From Gammaproteobacteria bacterium (GTDB taxonomy: Bacteria > Pseudomonadota > Gammaproteobacteria > Pseudomonadales > Azotimanducaceae): 5,014 bases of DNA. A model generated the notes under the pieces. The model was not told the origin of the DNA and did no database searches. It saw only the letters and a program-made list of their open reading frames with translations. Of this stretch, positions 1-5,014 are shown one piece after another (position 1 is the stretch's first letter; every line of letters begins with the position of its first letter). A program made the position numbers and the translations under genes. The stretch lies in the NCBI GenBank assembly GCA_003476445.1, contig DMUF01000184.1, positions 1 to 5,014 on the forward strand, in the 5' to 3' direction.

Positions 1-571
1 TGGACGATCCAGCCGCTTGCCCCGCGGTTTCCCGCGGTGCGGGGTCTGCCATCGACTGCTCGACCAGACCGTTCGCAAACCGTCGCGCGTTCGCGACGTA
101 CCCGGCTGCAGAGCGGCTGAGACCGGCGATCTCCGCCTCGGTGAGCTGACGCACGACCTTGCCCGGCGAACCCATGACCATGGATCCGTCAGGGATTTCC
201 TTGCCTTCGGTGATGAGCGCGTTGGCGCCGATAATGCAGTTGCGACCAATGCGCGCGCGGTTCAGCACCACAGCGTTGATACCAATCAGGCTGTTATCGC
301 CGATGGTGCAGCCGTGGAGCATGACGTTATGGCCGACGGTGACATTTTCGCCGATGGTGAGCGGACATCCCGCGTCGGTATGCAGAACCGAGCCATCCTG
401 CACGTTCGAGTTCGCACCCACGCTGATCAGGTCGTTGTCGCCGCGCAGCACCGCGTTGAACCAGATGCTCGATTGATTTCCGAGCCATACCGACCCAATG
501 ACCTGGGCGCTCTCCGCCACGTAATAGATGCCCTCTGCTCGCACCCGCCGATCACCCAGTTGATACAACAC
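1..571 (-). CDS. Gamma-class carbonic anhydrase family protein (YrdA/PaaY-like hexapeptide-repeat protein), 3' end cut off by window
   Basis: Reading the minus strand from 571 gives at least 190 codons with no stop before the window edge. Residues about 18-140 show repeated hexapeptide turns of the left-handed beta-helix type (for example LTIGEN, CTIGDN, ARIGRN, CIIGAN). The family hallmarks are visible: the RGDN segment at residues 43-46, QDGSVLH at 58-64, and VGHNVMLHGC at 79-88. His64, His81 and His86 match the three metal-binding histidines of gamma carbonic anhydrases. The end of the fold appears as MGSPGKVVR at 133-141, followed by a helical tail. Known relatives are trimers of about 170-185 residues that bind zinc or iron; many have weak or no proven carbonic anhydrase activity, so the reaction is uncertain. 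The start must be non-ATG: an in-frame TGA lies at 584-586, leaving GTG at 569-571 or TTG at 566-568. The tail already exceeds the usual family length and is rich in Ala, Gly and Pro near the edge. Confidence 0.93.
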   Translation of the reverse strand, partial: MLYQLGDRRVRAEGIYYVAESAQVIGSVWLGNQSSIWFNAVLRGDNDLISVGANSNVQDGSVLHTDAGCPLTIGENVTVGHNVMLHGCTIGDNSLIGINAVVLNRARIGRNCIIGANALITEGKEIPDGSMVMGSPGKVVRQLTEAEIAGLSRSAAGYVANARRFANGLVEQSMADPAPRETAGQAAGSS

Positions 572-576
572 GTCCG

Positions 577-582
577 CCTCCC
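577..582 (-). promoter_or_regulatory. Ribosome binding site of the carbonic anhydrase-like gene
   Basis: The minus strand reads GGGAGG here, 5 bases before the GTG at 571 and 8 bases before the TTG at 568. Together with the in-frame TGA at 584-586 it fixes initiation at one of these two non-ATG codons. The spacing alone does not decide between them; GTG is the first possible codon, while TTG has the more usual distance. Confidence 0.6.
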
Positions 583-685
583 GTCACAAAACCATTACAG
601 AGCGCACATGTCCGCCCTGCGCCGCGAACCGCATAGTACGACCCATCACAAGGGCTGCCTACCGGCGCCCCGACCTTTGCGAACG

Positions 686-691
686 AGGAGG
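686..691 (+). promoter_or_regulatory. Strong ribosome binding site of the DUF3135 gene
   Basis: AGGAGG, a perfect Shine-Dalgarno core, sits 6 bases before the ATG at 698. It is the evidence for starting the DUF3135 gene at 698: the reading frame stays open upstream to position 17, but that part is antisense to the carbonic anhydrase-like gene and has no such site. Confidence 0.85.
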
Positions 692-697
692 AATTAC

Positions 698-1084
698 ATG
701 ACCGTACAGCTACCCAACTTCGACAAGCTCCTCGATCTCGCGCGTCACGACCCTGCTGAACTGGAAAAGCTTCGCAACCGTTTGACCGAGACCGTCATCG
801 CCAACGCCAAGAACCCGGACTCCCAGCGCAAGCTGCGCGGGCTCCAGTTCCGCATCAACGCCGAAGTGCGCCGCTCGCGTTCACCGCTCGACGCCGCGCT
901 GCGCGTGTCGGACCTCATGTGCCGTTCGTTGACCCGTCTGCGCCATGCCATCGTGGCCCCGGACGCCCTGATGGGACCCGTGCCCTGCCAAGGACCGAAA
1001 GTCGTTTCGCTCGTTGGCGCCATGGAACGCCGCAACGCGCGACGCGCGCATCTACACACTCAGACACCCGGGACCGGACTCTGA
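698..1084 (+). CDS. DUF3135 domain-containing protein, function unknown
   Basis: This encodes 128 residues starting MTVQLPNFDKLLDLAR. The first 90 or so residues fit my memory of DUF3135 proteins: an N-terminal FDxLLxLA-type helix followed by a DPAELEKLR stretch (residues 18-26), a central RKLRGLQFRI motif (about 45-54), then a basic segment with EVRRSRSPLDAALR and a last helix with SLTRLRHAI. The sequence looks fully helical, soluble and basic, with no signal peptide, membrane segment or catalytic motif. Residues from about 95 onward form a less ordered, Arg-rich tail that I do not recognise and that may be variable in the family. No function is established for DUF3135, and the context (a divergent carbonic anhydrase-like gene upstream, a co-directional NUDIX gene 43 bases downstream) does not reveal one. 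The family assignment comes from recalled sequence similarity and needs a profile search to confirm. Confidence 0.8.
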   Translation: MTVQLPNFDKLLDLARHDPAELEKLRNRLTETVIANAKNPDSQRKLRGLQFRINAEVRRSRSPLDAALRVSDLMCRSLTRLRHAIVAPDALMGPVPCQGPKVVSLVGAMERRNARRAHLHTQTPGTGL

Positions 1085-1085
1085 C

Positions 1086-1091
1086 TATAAT
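1086..1091 (+). promoter_or_regulatory. Probable -10 box of the NUDIX hydrolase promoter
   Basis: A perfect TATAAT begins one base after the TGA stop of the DUF3135 gene. Transcription would start near 1098, giving a leader of about 30 bases before the NUDIX start at 1128. The -35 element is weak: CAGACA at 1061-1066 shares four bases with TTGACA but has a 19-base spacer, and GACACC at the ideal 17-base distance matches poorly. The placement in a short intergenic gap in GC-rich DNA argues for a real promoter rather than chance. Confidence 0.6.
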
Positions 1092-1109
1092 GCGCCGGTC
1101 AACAGGCGC
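1092..1109. repeat. Short inverted repeat at the predicted NUDIX transcription start
   Basis: GCGCC at 1092-1096 is complementary to GGCGC at 1105-1109, with an 8-base loop. It lies directly downstream of the TATAAT box and spans the predicted start of transcription. There is no following run of T, so it is not an ordinary intrinsic terminator for the gene before it. A stem this short arises easily in GC-rich DNA, so an operator or leader hairpin is only a possibility. Confidence 0.25.
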
Positions 1110-1127
1110 CCGGGATAACGAGAGTCG

Positions 1128-1682
1128 ATGAAGTTCTGCAGCACGTGCGGCGCAACCGTGGCACTTCGAATCCCCGCGGGCGACTCACGCTCGCGCTTCA
1201 TCTGTGACGGCTGCGAGACGATTCACTACCAGAACCCGCGCATCGTCACCGGCTGTCTCGCCACGTGGGAAGACCGTGTGCTGCTCTGTCGGCGAGCGAT
1301 CGAGCCGCGGCGTGGCTACTGGACACTGCCCGCCGGCTACCTTGAAAACGGCGAAACCGCCGAAGACGGTGCCATCCGGGAAACGTGGGAAGAAGCAAGC
1401 GCGCGCGTTGCCGTTGACGACCTCTATACGCTGTTCAGCCTTCCGCACATATCGCAGGTCTACATGTTCTTTCGCGGCCGACTGCTGGTGCCGGAATACG
1501 CCGCGGGGGAAGAGAGCGAGGAGGTCGGGCTTTTTCGGCACGACGAGATCCCGTGGAACGCGCTTGCGTTCCCCGTCGTGAAGGAAACGCTGGAACACTA
1601 CTTCGCCGATCGCGAGTCCCAGCATTTTCCCGTGCGCAATCGCAGCATCATCATCAGCCGACCGCCCGGCGCGCGTTTCTGA
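1128..1682 (+). CDS. NUDIX hydrolase with N-terminal zinc ribbon (FAD/ADP-ribose pyrophosphatase-like)
   Basis: This encodes 184 residues. The N-terminus carries two CxxC pairs, Cys4/Cys7 and Cys26/Cys29, a zinc ribbon of the Nudix_N_2 type. The NUDIX fold follows, with the box at residues 70-92: Gly70, Glu76 and the REtwEE core at 84-89, which supplies the metal-binding glutamates 85, 88 and 89. The usual glycine near the end of the box is Ser91. Family members with this layout hydrolyse nucleoside-diphosphate-linked compounds; a plant relative with the same zinc ribbon (Arabidopsis NUDT23) is an FAD pyrophosphatase, and bacterial ones are usually annotated as ADP-ribose pyrophosphatases. 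The SQPWPFPxS-type tag of NADH-specific NudC enzymes is absent after the box, so NADH specificity is not indicated. The exact substrate is not decidable here. The ATG at 1128 is preceded by a weak GAGAG (1120-1124), and the CxxC motif begins almost at once, supporting this start. The protein is soluble and cytoplasmic. Its 3' end overlaps the convergent purL by 29 bases. Confidence 0.93.
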   Translation: MKFCSTCGATVALRIPAGDSRSRFICDGCETIHYQNPRIVTGCLATWEDRVLLCRRAIEPRRGYWTLPAGYLENGETAEDGAIRETWEEASARVAVDDLYTLFSLPHISQVYMFFRGRLLVPEYAAGEESEEVGLFRHDEIPWNALAFPVVKETLEHYFADRESQHFPVRNRSIIISRPPGARF

Positions 1683-4600
1683 AGAGCCGCAGCCAGGGCC
1701 CGTCTTCACCCCAGCGCGGATCGCGCCACGGATTCTGCAGACTGCGAAACACCCGTTCCGGGTGCGGCATCATCGCCAACACGCGGCCGTCCGCCGCCGT
1801 GATGCCTGCCAACCCCTGCTGTGCGCCGTTCGGGTTGGCCGGATAGCGCTCCGTCACTGCGTGCTGGTTATCGACGTACTGCAGCGCAACGTCGGCAGAC
1901 GCGAGAAACCGAGCTGCGTGCGCGTCGTCCAGAAACTCGGACCTACCCTCGCCATGCGCGATGGCGATGGGCATGACACTGCCGGCCATGCCCTCGAGCC
2001 AGGGCGACGCCCCGCCCGACACACGTACGAGCGCCGTTCGCCCCTCGAACTGCTCTGAGCGATTGCGCACGAAGCGCGGCCAGTGGTCGGCGCCGGGGAT
2101 GAGCGACTGCAGCGTGGCGAGCATCTGGCAGCCGTTGCACACGCCGAGCACAAGACGCTGCGCTGCAAAGAACGCTTCGAACTGCGCGCGCACACGCGGG
2201 TTGAAGAGAATGCTCTTCGCCCAGCCGCCGCCGGCACCCAACACGTCGCCAAACGAAAAGCCGCCGCACGCCACCAGCGCAGGGAAATCAAGCAGATCGA
2301 TCGCACCGTCGGCAAGATCGTGCATGTGCACGTCAACGGCTTCGAAGCCCGCCGCGGTAAAGGCTGCCGCCATCTCGATCTGCCCGTTCACACCCTGCTC
2401 GCGCAGCACCGCCACGCGCGGCCGGCGGGCGATCTGCGGCAGGCTGCGGGTAATGTCGTCAGCGGGATCATAGGTCAGCCGCGCTGTGAGTCCCGGATCA
2501 TGGGCCGCGATGCCCTCGAACTCCTGATCCGCGCACGCGGGATTGTCGCGCAGGCGTTGCATCCGATAACTCGGCGTCGCCCACAGCGCCTGCAGCGTTG
2601 CACGGTCGCTCTGGAATACGCGGCGCTCGCCCGTGCGGAACTCGATGCGCTCGTCACGCTGCGGCGCTCCGAGATCACGCCAGGTGAGGTCGCCCAGAGC
2701 CTCCGCCACAGCGGGGAGATCATCGGCGTAGACCTGCAGCACCATGCCGAGTTCTTCCGCAAAGAGCGCGGGCAGCGGTGCATCGGCATGTTCCGCGCCC
2801 AGATCGATGACGAGTCCGCAGCGCGCGGCAAAAGCCATCTCCAGCACCGTCGCGAGCAGACCACCGTCCGCGCGATCGTGATAAGCAAGCACACGTCCCG
2901 CGCGCATCAGCGCCTGCACCGCGGCAAACGCCCGCGCGAACCGGGCCGGGTCATCGAGATCGGGCGCATCGTCGCCAAGACGATTCCAGCACTGTGCCAA
3001 CGCACTCCCGCCCAATCGGTTGCGGCCGTCCGCCAGGTCGATCAGCACGAGCCGCGTGGGACGGTCGCTCAGTTGCAACACCGGGGTGCGCGTCGCGTTC
3101 GCGTCCGGCACTGGCGCAAATGCGGAGACGATGAGCGTGAGCGGCGCAACCACCTCCCCTGCTTCCCAGCGCGTACGCATGGACAGACTGTCCTTGCCCA
3201 CCGGAATGGCGATACCGAGCGCGGGGCAGAGTTCCATGCCCACCGCGCGAACGGCATCGAACAGCGCCTGCTCTTCCTCGTTCTCGCCCGCTGCCGCCAT
3301 CCAGTTGGCTGAGAGCACCACGCGACCGAGCTCCGTCACCGGCGCCGCACACAAGTTGGTCAACGCCTCGCCGACTGCCATGCGAGCCGAGGCTGCGGGA
3401 TCGATCAATGCGAGCGGCGAGCGCTCGCCCAGGGCGAAAGCCTCGCCCGCCGCCGTGCGAAAGCCCGCGAGCGTTACGGCCACATCCGCGACCGGCACCT
3501 GCCACGGACCCACCATTTGTTCCCGCGCCACAAGACCGGTGATGCTGCGATCACCAATGGTGATGAGGAACGATTTGCTCGCCACCGCCGGATACTGCAG
3601 TACGCGCGTAACCGCCGCGTCCACGGTGATGTCGGAAAACGTGGCGCCGACCGGCGCCAGCGGCGCGCGGGTAAAGCTGCGCTCCATGCGCGGCGGTTTG
3701 CCGAACAGCACCGACATGGGCAGATCGACCGGGGTTGCGGGCAGCAACGAATCGCCGACATGCAGGTGTGCCTCCCGAGACGCCTCACCCACCACCGCGA
3801 ACGGGCAGCGCTCGCGCCTGCAAATTGCCGCGAACACCTCGAGCCGATCCGCGGCGACGCCGAGCACATAGCGCTCCTGGGATTCATTGCACCAGAGTTC
3901 GAGCGGTGACATGCCCGGGTCCGCCGAAGGAATGGCACGCAGCTGAAAACGTCCGCCCGTTCCCGCGTCCTTGACCAGTTCGGGCAACGCATTCGACAGT
4001 CCACCCGCACCCACGTCGTGAATGAGCAGGATCGGGTTGTCGTCACCCAAAGCGGTGCAGCGGTCGATCACTTCCTGGCAGCGCCGCTCCATTTCGGCGT
4101 TGTCGCGTTGTACCGAGGCAAAGTCGAGATCCGATGCCGACTCGCCGGAGGCTACGCTCGAGGCCGCGCCCCCGCCCAAACCGATGAGCATGGCAGGACC
4201 GCCCAACACGATGAGCGGTGTTCCCGGTGGGAACGGCAGCGAATGCACGTGTTCCGGCCGTACATTACCGACGCCGCCAGCAATCATCACCGGCTTGTGA
4301 TACCCACGCACGCGCTCCGGTCGACGCGGATCCTGCATCTCGAACGTGCGGAAATAGCCCGCCAGCGCGGGACGCCCATACTCGTTGTTGAACGCCGCGG
4401 CGCCGATGGGCCCTTCCAGCATGATATCCAGCGCGCTAACCATGCGTGCCGGTCGGCCGGTTGCCAGTTCCCACGGCTGGGGATAGCCGGGGATATTGAG
4501 ATGAGACGTGGTGAACCCGGTCAGACCTGCTTTGGGTTTGGATCCACGACCCACCGCGCCTTCATCGCGAATCTCGCCGCCGGACCCGGTCGCCGCGCCG

Positions 4601-5014
4601 GGGTATGGTGCAATAGCGGTGGGATGATTGTGTGTCTCCACCTTCATCAGCACCGGATTTGTCGCCTGATCGAAGTGGTACGTGCGCGACGCCGGATCGA
4701 GCACGAGCCGATCAATCTCGAACCCTTCGATCACCGCCGCATTGTCCGCGTAGGCGCTCAGGATTCCCGCCCCATTGATGTGGCGGTAGGTGTTGCGAAT
4801 CATGTCGAAGAGCGAATGCGACTGCCGCGCGCCGTCCACGTCCCAGCTCGCGTTGAAGATCTTGTGACGGCAGTGCTCAGAGTTCGCCTGCGCGAACATC
4901 ATGAGCTCCACATCCGTGGGATTGCGGCCCAAGCCCTGGTACGCGTCGCGCAGATACTCAAGCTCGTCCGCAGACAGGGCAAGGCCAAGTCGAGCGTTCG
5001 CCGAGATCAACGCG
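1654..5014 (-). CDS. purL: Phosphoribosylformylglycinamidine (FGAM) synthase, long form, N-terminus beyond window
   Basis: FGAM synthase converts FGAR, glutamine and ATP to FGAM, the fourth step of de novo purine synthesis, in the cytoplasm. About 1119 residues are visible, against roughly 1295 in E. coli PurL; the missing ~175 include the PurS-like N-terminal domain. Numbering from the TTG codon at 5008-5010, the signatures run in order: FAQANSEHCRHK (39-50), VETHNHPTAI (124-133), GSGGEIRDEG (142-151), HDVGAGGLSNALPELVKD (331-348), CNESQERYVL (374-383), IPVGKDSLSM (602-611) and YHDRADGGLL (710-719). These form the two AIRS-like halves of the synthetase. The glutaminase domain begins near 864 (RPRVAVLREQGVN) with GGFSFGDVLGAG, nucleophile Cys958 in GVCNGCQM, and the pair His1083/Glu1085 in PHPER. 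The Cys-to-His distance of 125 and His-to-end distance of 35 equal those I recall for E. coli. The TTG is an internal leucine, not a start: the preceding codon continues the alignment (ALISANARLGLAL). The frame is unbroken and the gene looks intact and functional. Confidence 0.98.
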   Translation of the reverse strand, partial: ALISANARLGLALSADELEYLRDAYQGLGRNPTDVELMMFAQANSEHCRHKIFNASWDVDGARQSHSLFDMIRNTYRHINGAGILSAYADNAAVIEGFEIDRLVLDPASRTYHFDQATNPVLMKVETHNHPTAIAPYPGAATGSGGEIRDEGAVGRGSKPKAGLTGFTTSHLNIPGYPQPWELATGRPARMVSALDIMLEGPIGAAAFNNEYGRPALAGYFRTFEMQDPRRPERVRGYHKPVMIAGGVGNVRPEHVHSLPFPPGTPLIVLGGPAMLIGLGGGAASSVASGESASDLDFASVQRDNAEMERRCQEVIDRCTALGDDNPILLIHDVGAGGLSNALPELVKDAGTGGRFQLRAIPSADPGMSPLELWCNESQERYVLGVAADRLEVFAAICRRERCPFAVVGEASREAHLHVGDSLLPATPVDLPMSVLFGKPPRMERSFTRAPLAPVGATFSDITVDAAVTRVLQYPAVASKSFLITIGDRSITGLVAREQMVGPWQVPVADVAVTLAGFRTAAGEAFALGERSPLALIDPAASARMAVGEALTNLCAAPVTELGRVVLSANWMAAAGENEEEQALFDAVRAVGMELCPALGIAIPVGKDSLSMRTRWEAGEVVAPLTLIVSAFAPVPDANATRTPVLQLSDRPTRLVLIDLADGRNRLGGSALAQCWNRLGDDAPDLDDPARFARAFAAVQALMRAGRVLAYHDRADGGLLATVLEMAFAARCGLVIDLGAEHADAPLPALFAEELGMVLQVYADDLPAVAEALGDLTWRDLGAPQRDERIEFRTGERRVFQSDRATLQALWATPSYRMQRLRDNPACADQEFEGIAAHDPGLTARLTYDPADDITRSLPQIARRPRVAVLREQGVNGQIEMAAAFTAAGFEAVDVHMHDLADGAIDLLDFPALVACGGFSFGDVLGAGGGWAKSILFNPRVRAQFEAFFAAQRLVLGVCNGCQMLATLQSLIPGADHWPRFVRNRSEQFEGRTALVRVSGGASPWLEGMAGSVMPIAIAHGEGRSEFLDDAHAARFLASADVALQYVDNQHAVTERYPANPNGAQQGLAGITAADGRVLAMMPHPERVFRSLQNPWRDPRWGEDGPWLRLFRNARRAVG

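Larger units (their letters stand above)
572..697. promoter_or_regulatory. Divergent intergenic region between the carbonic anhydrase-like and DUF3135 genes
   Basis: These 126 bases separate two divergently transcribed genes, so promoters for both directions are expected here. The best single match is TGTAAT on the minus strand (594-599), five of six bases of a -10 box. It would give a leader of only about 15 bases for the carbonic anhydrase-like gene, and no good -35 box lies 16-18 bases upstream. On the plus strand CATAGT at 632-637 is a weak -10 candidate, also without a convincing -35 box. I see no terminator, operator palindrome or small gene. The region is inferred to be regulatory from gene layout; the boxes themselves are tentative. 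Confidence 0.35.

Noticed and set aside
17..697. Plus-strand open frame extending the DUF3135 gene upstream by 227 codons
   Set aside because: It is antisense to the carbonic anhydrase-like gene in exactly the same codon register. Stops in that register need TTA, CTA or TCA codons in the real gene, which are rare in GC-rich DNA, so it stays open by chance. It has no family signature, and the real start at 698 has a perfect ribosome binding site.
919..1131. Plus-strand open frame of 70 codons bridging the DUF3135 gene and the NUDIX start, with overlapping TGA and ATG
   Set aside because: The stop/start overlap looks like translational coupling, but the frame is Arg/Thr/Ser-rich, unrelated to any family I know, lacks a ribosome binding site, and lies inside the DUF3135 gene in another frame.
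1185..1709. Minus-strand open frame of 174 codons opposite the NUDIX gene
   Set aside because: It is the codon-register mirror of the NUDIX gene, with no recognisable motif. The NUDIX box and zinc ribbon establish the plus-strand gene as the real one.
1654..1720. Bidirectional terminator at the NUDIX/purL junction
   Set aside because: Only short GC palindromes such as GCGCGC and GGGCCC are present, with no stable stem followed by a T-run on either strand.
2083..3312. Long plus-strand open frame of 409 codons opposite purL
   Set aside because: It lies in the codon-register antisense frame of purL, has the Arg/His/Ala-rich composition typical of such mirror frames, and shows no domain. The conserved PurL motifs on the other strand explain the sequence fully.
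5008..5010. TTG as the start codon of purL
   Set aside because: The codon upstream continues the PurL alignment, and about 175 N-terminal residues of the family are missing, so the gene simply runs off the window.
1..5014. Mobile element, CRISPR, toxin-antitoxin, phage-defence or other novel system
   Set aside because: All large coding regions belong to housekeeping families, and the gaps are 126 and 43 bases. I saw no direct repeats, integrase or transposase motifs, or spacer arrays.

Overview
The window looks like ordinary chromosomal sequence from a GC-rich proteobacterium, most likely a gammaproteobacterium. This rests on three things: the long single-chain form of PurL with a fused glutaminase domain, which matches my recollection of the E. 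coli enzyme closely, including identical spacing between its catalytic residues; a DUF3135-type small protein, a family I know mainly from gammaproteobacteria; and strong GC bias at third codon positions. I recognise no mobile element, CRISPR array, RNA gene, phage gene or island boundary.

Layout, left to right. Positions 1-571 (minus strand) hold a gamma-class carbonic anhydrase-like hexapeptide-repeat protein whose 3' end lies beyond the left edge. A 126-base divergent intergenic region (572-697) separates it from a DUF3135-like gene (698-1084, plus strand). After 43 bases containing a perfect TATAAT box and a small inverted repeat, a zinc-ribbon NUDIX hydrolase follows on the same strand (1128-1682). 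Its 3' end overlaps by 29 bases the 3' end of a convergent purL (1654-5014, minus strand). purL fills the rest of the window and lacks roughly its first 175 codons at the right edge.

Functionally these are housekeeping genes. PurL makes FGAM in de novo purine synthesis. The NUDIX enzyme probably hydrolyses a nucleoside-diphosphate derivative such as FAD or ADP-ribose. The carbonic anhydrase-like protein is a metal-binding left-handed beta-helix enzyme of uncertain activity. The DUF3135 protein has no known function. The genes do not form one pathway. The plus-strand pair may be partly co-transcribed, with an internal promoter for the NUDIX gene. I looked for an undescribed system and did not find one; the observations listed are small.
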